In this document: one piece after another, positions 24,740-36,119 of the stretch
Numbering within the stretch: position 1 is the stretch's first letter
Layout: every line of letters starts with the position of its first letter
Source of the DNA: Cryptomeria japonica
Lineage: Eukaryota; Streptophyta; Pinopsida; Cupressales; Cupressaceae
DNA: 64,000 nt
Assembly: GCF_030272615.1 (NCBI RefSeq)
Contig: NC_081415.1
Coordinates: 598,923,335 to 598,987,334 of the forward strand
Direction of reading: 5' to 3'
Position numbers and translations under genes: made by a program
The notes under the pieces: generated by a model
What the model saw: only the letters and a program-made list of their open reading frames with translations
Told to the model about the DNA's origin: nothing
Database searches by the model: none

Positions 24740-26950
24740 TCTCCATATCTCCACTAGCTCCTGCCCCACCTGAAGGACCTACTGGTGGTGGTTGTGGTGC
24801 TCTCATCCACATAGAGGCAACTGACTCCTCTCTATGAGTCCTCTGAGACCTAGTGCTCTCAACATATGATGGAGCTCTCTAATCCCCTAGTACCACCTGA
24901 TGATAGAGAACCATATAGTAATGGATCTCATGACCCATCCTCTCTATATGTTGCCTAGCACATGTGATCTCTAAAAACATAGGTCCCAATCCTCTAGGAA
25001 TTATTAACTGTTAGGCAATGTATCTCTCTCCCCTCAGTCTATTGGCATCCATGTTAGCTCTACTCAATCAGGCTTGGAGGGTCTCAGGCTCGTCATCCAT
25101 GCATGACATCTCCTTTTGCAACTGCCCTACCACCTCACCACTTTGTGCCTCCTTGAGTATTCTCTCTATCTCATCTGACTGCAATTGTAGGTTGTCCCTC
25201 TCAAAGATGGTAGTCTATAGATCCTACCTCAAAGCATCCCCCTCCCTCCTTAGCCATTCCACCTTCTCCTATAGGCTATCTTCCCAAGCCCTCTCCTACT
25301 CTACCCTTTGCCTCTTCATCACCAACTAGTCCTCTAGGCTCTAAGCCCTAGCTCTCTCTATATATTTCTCTAAGCAAGCCTAATCTAGATCAGCATGTGG
25401 TACCTATCCTCCTACAACTGCATCCCCTCCTCCTATCCTACCTCCCTAACCAATATGTCCATAGGCTCTGCCCCCTATCCTACACCCTGATCCTTAGGTG
25501 GTGCCCCAATTTTCCCTGCCAACACCTGTACCTATAGGGGTACCTTTACTCGGGGTACTTGCTATCTCCTCGCTCTCCTACCCAACACTTGTTGCTGACC
25601 CCTATCTCCCCCTACCTATCTTTATCCTCTCCCCCCTTCGTCAACCTCCCCCTCCCCAAACCATCACCCTCTCCTCCAATGATCTCATCAACAGATGGGG
25701 CTACCTCATCTAGCTCCAAAACCCTTGAAATTGATATTTGAATTGGCTTGTGTGCCTCCCACTAGCTTGTATATGCTCTACTGCATCTAGTATCCTCTCC
25801 TACTTGCAACCTCTCATCCCATGGCACTATTTGTGCCCTTGTCTAGTAAAGCCTAACATTGAATGGACCCACCACATCTCCCCATGTTGTTGTCTCCCTC
25901 GTAATCCATGGATGGGTGCACTCATGACTAAAAATGTCATGTACAAGGCTGAACTATCTCATCACATGATAGGGCAGGTACTGATCCATCACATGGATAG
26001 TGTGCTAGAATAACCAATACTCACTTTGAACCCATGCAAGCTACCATTCCCCTCCCCATCTCTCATTGTCCATAAATAGTCTTCATGTGAAGACCATCAC
26101 ATCATCCAAAATCCACATCCAAAACCATACCACTTCGACTTGAGTGTAGTGTAACAGGTCTCTTCAACGGTCTACATAGGGGAACTGTCATCGTCGATCC
26201 TAAACTCCAACTGGCTATGTCACTATAATGTGCTCCCACGCCCAGATGTAAAGTAGGGTGACTCTTGTTCTGAGGTTCCTGTAACCTCGATGTATGCACA
26301 TATGTATATCATGGTATAACTGGCTAAGCATAGTGCCCCCCCATGCATACCCCATACAATCCTCCAACATGTAGTATACACAATGACTCCATCCAATAGA
26401 AAATCCATGACTACTCAAGTCATGCATCCTCTGCTCACTAATCAATCCACACATGAACAAAACTAACCAAGGAATCTACCAAATTTGCATGGCCTATTGC
26501 AATCACATCCTGGTCTGATCCATATGCAAGTAATCACAATCACAAATTCTATATAGGTAGTTATCCCCATGGTGCAATTGGTACTCTGGGATGACTACTT
26601 TGATGGGAACATTTAGGATCCGCTAGACATCTAGGAGTGTGATTCTAGCCTCACCTATAGGTAAGTGGAAAGTGTAGGTCTTACTGTCTCATCGCTCCAT
26701 GAGTGTTTTCGTCATCATGGTGTGCACATGTATCCATGATAATCTCCCCAAGGACCCTAATCCTACTACACTCAACATCTCTTTCTCATCTCTCCCTAGT
26801 TGTCTATACAGTGCCATCATCGGCAACCAATGCTCCCGAGAAGTAATTGGATCAAGGTTCACCTGCATCCAATGGAATCACCTCATTAGCCCTTTTATTC
26901 TAGCCTATTTCTAAGCCTGTTCTACCCCTGAGGCATCCACGTGATCCCCC
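24740..26950 (-). pseudogene. Plant mobile domain (PMD) protein remnant, antisense in element P
   Basis: Read on the minus strand with stops ignored, this matches the plant mobile domain (aminotransferase-like, MAIN/MAIL family). Visible phrases in the expected order are TFHLPIGEARITLLDV (near 26675), YAWGGTMLSQLYHDIHMC and LLYIWAWEHI (26360-26230), and a region around YLPYHVMRQFSLV (near 25970). A Gly/Arg/Glu-rich, coiled-coil-like C-terminal part follows down to about 24740. There are more than twenty stops, mostly TAG or TAA where Gln would be expected. PMD proteins occur both as host factors and inside plant transposons; the position just before the P polypurine tract favours a transposon-borne antisense gene. 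Confidence 0.75.
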
Positions 26951-27714
26951 AAACCCTTTTCCCATTTTCTTCTATTCCCTTTTTTTCTCTTTCTACCTTT
27001 TATGCGGAGACAACTTTTCTCACCAGTGGAGATGCCGAAACTATGTCACATACGTCGATCCACAGAGTGGAGATGTTGATCCACTGTCGACCCCCTCTTC
27101 TTCCCTTTACCCATAGATTGATGTCTACACAAACACTAGTCATTTGTGTGGGCAAGGATCAACCATTCAAGCCAATTTGGCACCCATGCAGATGTTGAAC
27201 ACTTGAGCAGGCATCAATCCCCCGCAGAGATGTCGAACTTGCGATTGACGTCTCTACCCCAATGAATTTTTCTACCATAATGAATTCCCTAGCTACTAAA
27301 TGACAAAGTCAGGTTGGGGTACATACCAGTGGGCCATAATCAATTGGTTGTTGGAAGCATCGAACCCTCTCAGCATGGTGCTCATTGTGTGGAATGCATT
27401 CCATCTCTCCTCAGTGCTCTAAGCACCTCCAATCGCCAAGGTGTATGTGTGACAATAACCCCTCCTAGGGCCTCGTGTGGCTTATATTGGGTCCCCTGTT
27501 GCCCCATTTATTCTCCCCTCTCCCCGTTCTCTCTCACTTTCTCCTAAATTCTTTTTCTTTCTCCTACTTCTCTTTCTATCCTTCCATTTTATTTTCTTCC
27601 CATTGTTTTCTTCTTTTTCAAGAATTTTGTCAAAAACTCATAGGATTTTTCGGTAAAATTCTTGAGGGGGCATCTTTTTATATCTTTTACCCATCGCCAA
27701 TTTTGTCGCTGCAT
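26951..27714. other. Spacer between PMD remnant and element P purine tract
   Basis: Pyrimidine-rich on the plus strand (CTCTCACTTTCTCC, TTCTTTCTCCTAC). It would be the 5' flank of the antisense PMD frame. No further gene or clear promoter seen. Confidence 0.45.
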
Positions 27715-27729
27715 AAAAGAGAGGGAAAA
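27715..27729 (+). promoter_or_regulatory. Polypurine tract of element P
   Basis: AAAAGAGAGGGAAAA immediately before TGTAGACATC, in the position of the plus-strand primer of a plus-oriented LTR element. Confidence 0.7.
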
Positions 27730-28900
27730 TGTAGACATCTAAAGTTAATTAAGTTAAATATTTAATTAATTTATCCTTTTCTACATAATTAATTCATTTC
27801 ATTATGTTTTTCATATTCTTCTATCAAATAAATGAATTGTTCCCCATTCTTCTAAAGTCATCTCAATAATTAATTCTTCTAAGTCCCCTCTAGTTAATTA
27901 ATTTTATTAATTAACTTAAGTCATGTGATTCCTACCAATCACTTCTTCTAATCCCACTTAAACTAATTAATTCTTCTAGAAGCCTAATTATCATTATTCT
28001 CCAATTTTTTAATTCCTCGACTAATTCTCTCTCCTTTTGTCAAATCCTCCAAACTTGTCCACTTGCTCCTTAATTCTTCATTAACCCACTTAATCCCTCT
28101 TTCTAATCATTTGCACATTTCTAATCATCATGATTAGGAATAAGTCAATCATTTTCTATAAATGGCTTGTCCTCTTCTCAACTCCCAACCTTAAATGCAC
28201 CAACTTTGGTCATTTCAAGGATTTCAAATTCTCCCACTTTCCTATGCACCCTCACTTCCCAAGGAATTTTTAATTCCTTTTCTCTCCTCATCCTCCCATT
28301 AAATCCATTATTTGAGAATTTTTTAATTCTCTTATCCACCCCTAACAAATTTTTAATTCCTTTTTATTCTCCAAATGTATTTTGGGATCTCTTCCCCATG
28401 CACCTTGTGGAGTGTGGAGACAAGAAATGCCTTTATGGAAAATCTCTTGGTCTCCACACCTTGTCCTCTCAATCCCTTCCATAATTTTCCTTCAATACTA
28501 ACCCTCCATTTTGAATTAATCCTAGCCCTTCCTTCTTCTCTCCTCAAATCTATAAATTGGGGTCTCCTCCCCTTTAATTACAATCAACCATTTTGTGTAA
28601 TCTTATGTTGCTATTTTGAGTATAGACTATCTCCTCAAGAAACACCATTATAATTATAAGAAAATCCATCCATCCTTAGTCATCTATCAATCCATAATGG
28701 CATCCATTTTTTTTTCTGTTGTATAGTGGAGAGCATTCCACACACCAGCATAGGACCAATCCAAACAAGGTAAGGAGGGGTGCATCCTTGGCTTCATCGA
28801 AGGTCCAATCGAAGGAGAAAGAGATCACATTGTGAAGGTATGAAGGTTTTGTGTATTTGATTGAGTTTTTTATGCTTTATTTTGGTTTAATCTAACCTTT
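27730..28900 (+). repeat. LTR of element P (3' end not fixed)
   Basis: Starts TGTAGACATCTAAAG, then AT-rich TTAATTAA-type sequence as in the LTR of N and in solo LTR I. A TATA box (TCTATAAATTGGGG) lies at 28549-28562. The 3' end must be between about 28700 and 28989, but no partner LTR is visible and no PBS was found after it. Confidence 0.55.
28549..28562 (+). promoter_or_regulatory. TATA box in the element P LTR
   Basis: TCTATAAATTGGGG, followed by a pyrimidine-rich start region, about 820 bp from the LTR start. Confidence 0.5.
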
Positions 28901-28989
28901 TTATCATCACATTGTTTTCCCTTGGTTCAAGTGTATTTCAAATACTTCTCTATCTTGTTGTATATATTTCTTTAGTTTGGTTTAAAGGT

Positions 28990-31584
28990 ATGGGAGCCAC
29001 CATTGAAGGTCACATTAAAGGGTGGAAATATAGACTTGCTTATCAAGGAATAGACACATATTTGAGATAGGAATTCCCAACTACAAGTTATGTACATTTA
29101 AAAAATTATTTTGTTAGGATATTTTTAAGGAAGCTTGGAGAAGAAGTTGATTAGGGTTTGTCTAAAAGGATAAGAATATTTTTGAGACCTAAAGATCTAG
29201 CCCCTGATATGAAGATTGATCATAATTGGGATGATTGGCATTTCTTTGAAGATAACACTATTATCAAGATTTTTGGTTGCCCAAAGGAACCAAATGTGCT
29301 ACCAAAATCTATCCAAGATAGTATAGAAATTCTTGAGATTTTTAAGTAGTTGAATGAGTCAGATAAGTTTTATTTAAGAATAAACAGAAGAAGTTCCTTC
29401 TTACCTCCATACATTCATTTCAATGAATTTCATCAATTTCAGGCGAGGCAAAAGCACAAACCTGTGTTGCACTTGGGGCTAACTGTGCGCATTTCTTCTG
29501 AACTTAGTTCAGTCAAACTAAGTTTGATCGAACTAAATCCGGTTGGACTATTCCTTGCCATGTGGCGCCTAGCAGCACAGGCATGGTGCCTAAATGGCGC
29601 CAAGAGTTAGGTCAAACTATTGGTTGCATTATCCTGATTTTTGTGAGCACCTAAACTTAGAATAGTTCAAAATAATTCAAAATAGTTTGGTCGAACTCAC
29701 CTATGTGGCAAGTGATGTGGTAGCCAAATCACCTATTTTGTCTGCATTTCTAAAACTTTTCACTTCTGCCCATTTTTTCTTCACACGGAATATTTTTTTA
29801 CAAAAATCAAAAAATACCCTTTTGTAGAGCTCAAAGTCACAAATGTGGACATATAATTTTTTAAGTATTTTGATCAATTTCAATATTTTTTATTAATTAA
29901 ACATTGTGAGTAGGTTTTTTAAGTTCAAAAAGAAACTGATTAGAAATTTTGAAAAAAATATTGAATGATTTAAAAAAATTAAAAAAAAGATATTTTCACT
30001 AGATGACAGAATCTTCTCCAAAAGGGTATAATTTTTTTTTGATAATGATAAATTTAGTAGACAAAAGGTAACGCCGAATGAAAACTACCAAATTTAGCAA
30101 TGTTGGACTTTAAAATATTATTACGAGAAAAATATACATCAAAATTTAATTTTTTAACACTGCATATATATGTCCTCTATTTGAAAAATTAAAATAGAAA
30201 AAAATAGGTTCGTTTTTATTTTGTTTGGTGACACCGACTAGAACCCCTGATTTTTAGCAATAAAAAAATTGTCTTTGAATATATTAAAAAAACGTAAATT
30301 TTTTTTTAAATTTAAAAAATAACATACATAAATTTCATTAATATTTCTATATTTGATTATTTTACATCATTTTGAAATTCAATTTAGAAATGTCACTTTT
30401 ATGCAATCGAAGTTAAACAATTTTAGTTGTGTTGGCCACTTCTTTTATAAAAGTGTGACACAACATTGTGCTTTTACCCCAAGGATGGTTTGGATTTGAC
30501 TATCAATTATTTGGTACCATATAATATGGAATGGGGGCCACAAAGAAGATATAAACCAGAAGTATTCATTAGGGTTATAATGTCACAATACAAGGCATTA
30601 GTATTTAATCATGATTTTAATGAGGAAGAATACAACATCAAGAGTACAAATAATTATGCAAAGGTCTTGAAAATATTATAAAAATGGTTTAATATCAAGT
30701 TTGTTGAAGAATAATTAAAGGGGATGGACCCTACATATAAGGGGTTATCGAAAATATCGTACTGACCTGGTGATAAGAATTCATACACATAATGCATCAT
30801 ATAAGTATAGACTAGATCAAATCACATTGCCAAGGCTAGTGCCTAGTATCATAGTGTCAACCCTAGTTACATAAGCTACTTCCTCTAGCACTCCCCCTAT
30901 TGCTCAACCTATAACTAAACTTTCTCCATGTACACCTTCATCATCTAACCAACCATCTACCTCAACACCCATTATTGTTTCGAACAACCCAAGGGTTATT
31001 ACTCCTTTACATATCTTGTCACCTAGTAGGGATCCATTAGTGGAATTCCCTGATGTTGGTTTTATCAAGACCTAGGTCATCATTTTGAGGAGAGAAGTGA
31101 TTTTGACACCAAAGAAAATATGCAAGAAAAGGATCCTCCCCCTAGTCAAACTATGATTAATTACACATTATGGGGAGATATTGTTGAGGATGTTAGAGAT
31201 TAGGCATGTGAAGAATTTATGAGTGATGATGCCTTTGTTAAGTCCAAGGAATTTAGACACTTCTTGTATGAATCCATTGGGGACCAATGTAGACATGAAA
31301 TAGGCATTATTGGTCCCTTTTCAAAGGATAGTAAAAGGCTCTCAGATGAAATAACAAGAGTTAAGGAAAAGTATGCTACCATAACCCCTGTGGATGGGAG
31401 ACAAATGGTCATAGATAGTGGAATTCTCTTGCTGGAAAGCTTGGATATTTCTTCAACCATAGATTTTGACTATTTTAGGAGAAGAGAGGACATAGGGAAT
31501 CTAGAGGTCATGGACCCAAAAAATGTAAAAGACTTATACTTTTTTTTTCCTTTTTCTTTTGTTCATAGGCATGACATGCATTGA
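28990..31584 (+). pseudogene. Degenerate gene of unknown function (three conserved-looking blocks)
   Basis: Not recognised. Block 1 (28990 to about 29440) starts MGATIEGHIKGWKYRL, has two in-frame stops and includes KRIRIFLRPKDLAPD and WDDWHFFEDN. Block 2 (30460-30680, readable with stops to about 30770) includes DGLDLTINYLVPYNMEWG and KPEVFIRVIMSQYKALVF. Block 3 (about 31080-31584) includes SQTMINYTLWGDIVED and REDIGNLEVMD. Between blocks 1 and 2 is about 1 kb of AT-rich non-coding sequence, either an intron-like spacer or an insertion. Codon sense is kept over long stretches, so this was a real protein. The start just downstream of an LTR would suit a gag-like gene, but I see no zinc knuckle or pol motif. 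Multiple stops make it dead here. Confidence 0.45.
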
Positions 31585-32290
31585 AAACAACTTAGGACTA
31601 AGGGGGGTGAATTAGTCTAGACCAAATACTTATTTATTTACCAATTCACTATCAAATTAGTCTTAAACCTATGAACAACAATAAAAGATAAAACAAAGAA
31701 TCATTGTGCACAAGAGAACACCATATTTATGTGAAAAACCCAAGCAAGGAAAAACCATTGTGAGGGTTAAGTCACAATATATAAAAACATTACAATATTG
31801 TTTTAAGCTCACTATCAAGGAAGCACATTGCTCCCCGAAGTACTTGCAAGCTAAGATGCATTGCCTCTGGGAAAGATACAAAACTTTTTGAGAAGACAAG
31901 GTACATGAACATATGAATTAAAATTAATAGGCCTTAAGAAACCTTCAAGCATGAAGTTGTCCTTGAATATTTGTTTTAAGAAACCAACTTCACAATAATC
32001 ACCATACACTTTCTCTATCACAACTTTGTATCACAAAATCTATAAATAATATTATCATGTAAGCATAGCATACACACATTGATCCACTCACTCATCCACA
32101 CCATCAATAGAAATTTGATCTTCTATATATATTATCTTCTTCATTGAAAACATCAAAGTTACTCATCATTGGAGAATGGTCCTCATTTGGAACGTTTCAT
32201 AGCTCCATCTACCATGCTTGATGTGGCTCCTCTTGCATCTTTTCAACCATTGTAATAATTTTCCTATAACAACCCAAGATCTATAGGCCA
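31582..32290 (-). repeat. Probable copia LTR fragment J
   Basis: On the minus strand this has the features of the copia LTRs nearby: a terminal TAATTCACCCCCCTTAGTCC (31598-31617), a GGTTTTTCCTTGCTTGGG phrase followed by CACATAA (31732-31758), and a TATA-like stretch near 32130. The other end is not clear, no TSD was found, and no purine tract or PBS adjoins it. It may be a truncated or solo LTR. Confidence 0.4.
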
Positions 32291-33020
32291 ATGAATAGCA
32301 CAAAAGAAAGAGAGAACAACATAGACAAGAACAAACTGTATTCACATTAAAGATGCAAAATGCCCAACTGGATCAACCAACTAAGTACAATTAACATGAG
32401 CTTTCTTATAAAGGCAAGGCTATTGATGAGTCACATTTTTGTTCCTTTGATATAAACTCTACGTTGAATTAGGACTGTCATTTCATAGTTCAAACATTAT
32501 GTTCATGATATATATAAGCCTTTTGTCCATTTTACTTATGAACTTTGTTATCTGCTAGACAACCTTATAAATGATATAAGAAATATATTAATAATGTGAG
32601 AATGCTTTATTGATGTTGTTTAAGGTAATATTATGCGTATGTATGTTGTGTATGTTAGCCTTGGTGTATGTAGCTAGTAAATGAGACAAAGTCAACAAGG
32701 GACATATGTTGTTGTTTTGTGGAGTTGCAATCATGTTTAGATGAAATTTGTTGAAGCAATCAAGCCAGTAACTGATATTGTAATAAGATTCCTAGTTACA
32801 ATTAAGATAGTTGTTTGCTTCAAATAATGTGTCGAATGGTTGAAAAAATCTAGAGAGAACCTTGTCCTATATTTGTGCGAAGGACTAAGCCTTGAGATAA
32901 TTCATCTTTCTGTGTATTTATTTTCAATAAAAGTTGTCCTCCTAGTTTGTTGGGAGTGGATTGGCTAAGTAATGAGTTAGTTATAGATTTTCTTATAAAT
33001 CCATTGTTAAAGGATGAAAT
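32291..33020. other. Unassigned AT-rich sequence left of copia G
   Basis: No frame, repeat or motif recognised. Its last bases (gaaat, 33016-33020) should be one copy of the target duplication of copia G; the other copy lies outside the window. Confidence 0.4.
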
Positions 33021-34095
33021 TGTTGGCAACATCAAGAAGGAAAACTGAGAGGGGGGGTGAATCAGTTTTCATCGGATTAAGACAATTAAGCATAATCTCT
33101 CATCGGATCAACTGCAGAAAAAAGAATGATAAAAAAAATAACAACAACAACACGCATAACACCAATATTTTTTACGTGGAAAAATTGGTTAAGGAAAAAA
33201 CCATGATGGGAACCTGCCCATAATAAGATGATACTCTGCAGTAGTATGTGAAAATATTACAATGGGGAATGTACATGCATTCAGGCACACTACCTAGAGC
33301 TCACTACTCAAATTACAATGACCCAGAAAGATCCAACCCTTAGGGAAGGTTCACTACCTTACAAAAAGATTCAGACTTCAATCCAGAAAGAATGAACTAC
33401 AAAATAGCATCTACTAATGCCTAATGACAATTCTGATTAAGCTCAAATTTCTGCCCTTCACCAATCTCTGCTCAACACACCACACCGAAGGATGATTTCT
33501 CTTGTTGGCACATACACCACTCTCTGATAATGCAAACTCAACACCATGATACCTAATTATATGAATATTACACCCATTTATACAAATCATCAACCTTGAT
33601 TACAAGGTCGGCCAAACCCATAACATCTAATCACAAAATTACATCACACGATACATAAATTAGGCACCAGACCAATGCAATGACATGGATATCATAACAT
33701 GGACCTAAGTCAAATCTCCAAACACTCATCACCATCGAAAAATGGTACCAATACCAACTGCAACACGTTACACCACCAAAATACAGCATAACACAAAGAA
33801 TATCACCAAACCATGAAAATCATCAAAAAATCACACAATAATTGATGCAAACCACCAAGACAAATAGAACATGATTAGGAAACACCAAACAACACATTAG
33901 AACCATCTACAATAGCTGCACCAACACCACTTATGCAAATCTTCATTGATCAACACGTTAACATCCAAGAAAACTCAACAACAGCAACTCGGATAAGAAA
34001 GATAACTTTCGAAGCACCAAATCATGAACTACTTAAAATTAAGATACATACAAACATCAAAAACATTCTCCCAAATCCGTAACACAAGATATGAT
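33021..34095 (-). repeat. 3' LTR of copia G, distal part
   Basis: On the minus strand the LTR ends with CTGATTCACCCCCCCTCTCAGT ... TTGCCAACA at 33021. It contains the same sequence block as the LTRs of C, in opposite orientation (the GAACCTTCCCTAAGGGTT, GTAGTGAGCT and ATGCATTCCC neighbourhood). C is inserted at 34095/34096. Confidence 0.82.
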
Positions 34096-35055
34096 TGTTG
34101 GAAATTGATATTCATTCAATGGTTTCTCATAGTTTCCAGTGGCTGATTATTTGTTTAGGGTTATCATTGATGGAAACTCTTCTTAAAGATTTGATCCGGT
34201 GGTCATAATTCTTCTTATCCAGAAGCAAGTGTTAACTAGTATTTCTAGAAGAACCAAGCAGTTTTGGGTCCAGAAGCTTTCTGGTGATTGTAGTGCATTG
34301 TATCATGTTGGGATTTATTGGGCTGACATAGACACATCATTTAATTATTATTTTGGTGATCCACACTTATCTTTTATGATCCGGTCAAGCGACATGAGAC
34401 TACACATTACACTAGCAGGATGACATGATAAATGACCTATTTTATGATTGTCAGTATATAAGTTTGGTGTGGATGATTTTTTTAGTGTATGATGCAATTA
34501 TATGCAAGTGAGTAGTGATCAAGAATCATTTGTAGTGTAGTTTCACATGTGCATTCTTGATCAAGTAGTTGATTGAGACTATCAACAGGGTAGAACAGAG
34601 CAGAACAAAGAAGGTGATCCAGTAAGTATATTTAGCACTCAACTGGAACTCATCCAGGTATTGTAGATGCTATTTCAAAAACCATTCACTGTAATTCATC
34701 ACTGTAACTAATTTGTAAGGTAGTGAGCCTTCCCTAAGGGTTGTAGCCTTCTGATTTATTGTAATTGAGTAGTGAGCTTAGGTAGTGTGCCTGAATACCT
34801 ATGCATTCCCATATTGTAATATTGTTTTGCTACTGGGCATAGTGGAATAATATTGTGGGTTCAAATCCCACTGTGGTTTTTCCCATTTGGGTTTTGACGT
34901 AAAAAATCTGGTGTTATGCTTTTGTGGTTATTTATTCTATGTTTCTGCATTTTAGTTTCATCTCTTTGCTTCCAGTGTTTTAAAGTTTAGTTTGAAAATC
35001 TGCTAACTGGTAGATTACTAATTCACCCCCCTCTCAGTGATCCATGATTCCAATA
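34096..35055 (+). repeat. 5' LTR of element C
   Basis: 960 bp, TGTTGGAAATTG ... ATTCCAATA (terminal CA changed to TA). A TATA box GTATATAAG lies at 34454-34462. Ends in the CACCCCCCTCTCAGTGATCC phrase typical of the copia LTRs in this window. Confidence 0.93.
34454..34462 (+). promoter_or_regulatory. TATA box in the 5' LTR of element C
   Basis: GTATATAAG; the same box occurs in the 3' LTR at 56245-56253. Confidence 0.55.
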
Positions 35056-35057
35056 AT

Positions 35058-35073
35058 TGATATTAGAGCCTAG
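35058..35073 (+). promoter_or_regulatory. Primer-binding site of element C (decayed initiator tRNA-Met site)
   Basis: TGATATTAGAGCCTAG, two transitions away from the usual TGGTATCAGAGCC complement, two bases after the 5' LTR. Confidence 0.8.
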
Positions 35074-35123
35074 TTCATATGAGGAAGATTAACCGCTTGA
35101 GGAAGGTCTAGGAGATTGAATCA

Positions 35124-35543
35124 ATGGATTTTGGTTTTCTGAGATAGCTCAATGTGGCACTTAAGGATCTTGATGCAACAAGAAATGATATCTGTACCTT
35201 GAAGAAAAACCTGAATGTTGCTGATGATTTCATTAATGACTTGAAGGATCAAGAGAAAACTTCAAGAGACAAGAGGAAATAATTGATGGACAAGCTGAAG
35301 CAGAAAGAAGATCAGATCATGCAATACAAGGATAAAGCTAATGAAGTTAACAAGCTTGAAAGAGATAATGTTACCTTGAAGAATGAGATGCAATCCATTG
35401 TGATGATGTTGACTAAGGAGATTGAGGACCAGAAGAAAAATGAAGAGAATTTGGCACAATCATTGAAGGAAAGAGTTGATGAATGCTTCAAGCTTACCTA
35501 TGAGAATGATTAGTTGAAGCTTGAGTTGACACGGTCAAGGAAT
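35124..35543 (+). pseudogene. Element C gag-like gene, N-terminal coiled-coil part
   Basis: Starts at MDFGFL near 35124. The frame has stops (for example 35279-35281 and 35512-35514) but reads as a long heptad-like coiled coil, with phrases such as DKLKQKEDQIMQYKDKANEV and EIEDQKKNEENLAQSLKE. No copia capsid domain is seen. D is inserted at 35543; the reading resumes in frame at 42306. Confidence 0.7.
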
Positions 35544-35820
35544 TGATGAATATTAAGACGGGGGGTGAATTAGTGTGTCAAAAATGAGGACTGGTAAAAA
35601 TGTGTTATGCGGCTTTGATTCCTCGTACCACTTGGGGTCGACATGCCACTTCAGACCAGTAAACATATTCTGCAAAACACCAATAGTCTAAAGACTATAA
35701 TACAACATACGAGTTGGAACAAATACCGGTTGAGCTCTAACTCATACATATAAAGGAGATCTCAATGTAAGTGTGTGTTCATCCATGACAATCACAACAT
35801 AAACATCAAAAATGCCAACA
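35544..35820 (-). repeat. 3' LTR of element D, internally deleted
   Basis: 277 bp against 1,062 bp in the right copy. The first about 35 bp (TGATGAATATTAAGACGGGG...) and the last about 240 bp match the ends of the right copy; about 785 bp between them are missing. The junction lies at a short repeated TCAAAAAT/CCAAAAAT word present on both sides in the intact LTR. Confidence 0.85.
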
Positions 35821-35834
35821 ATCTCCCCCTCTGG
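35821..35834 (-). promoter_or_regulatory. Polypurine tract of element D
   Basis: The minus strand reads CCAGAGGGGGAGAT directly before the 3' LTR. Confidence 0.8.
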
Positions 35835-36119
35835 CATTGATGGCAACACTTAGGAAAATAAAATTTTGACATCTAAGTGTTTTACAACAAAATCATGCCA
35901 TTTGCAAAATTGCTCCCCCTAAGCATATACACTATCCCTTTGTCAATACAATGTATAAGAATTTTGCATAAAGAGCATAAGCATTGAGATATTTAGAGCA
36001 TATATCAAAATTTGATTACCAGATGCTTCTCCCAAATAGAATACTTCTCCCCCTTTGCCAACAATGACAAAGTATAGCTGAATAACCCTGTTTCCATTTG
36101 ATATTAAAATAATAAAAGT

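Larger units (their letters stand above)
16039..28900 (+). mobile_element. Element P, 3' part of an LTR retrotransposon with an antisense PMD frame
   Basis: The visible parts are 16039-16207 and 24098 to about 28900, separated by chromovirus B. At the right a purine tract (27715-27729) leads into an LTR starting TGTAGACATCTAAAG. Upstream lies a plant-mobile-domain frame on the opposite strand. Extra antisense frames between pol and the 3' LTR are known in the Tat lineage of plant Ty3/gypsy elements, and the layout fits. The pol region is not visible, so the assignment is inference. The LTR end could not be fixed, and where copia A ends and P begins is also uncertain. Confidence 0.55.

Noticed and set aside
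34858-34868. tRNA B-box-like GGTTCAAATCC
   Set aside because: Part of the conserved R/U5 region of the copia-type LTRs; no tRNA fold around it.
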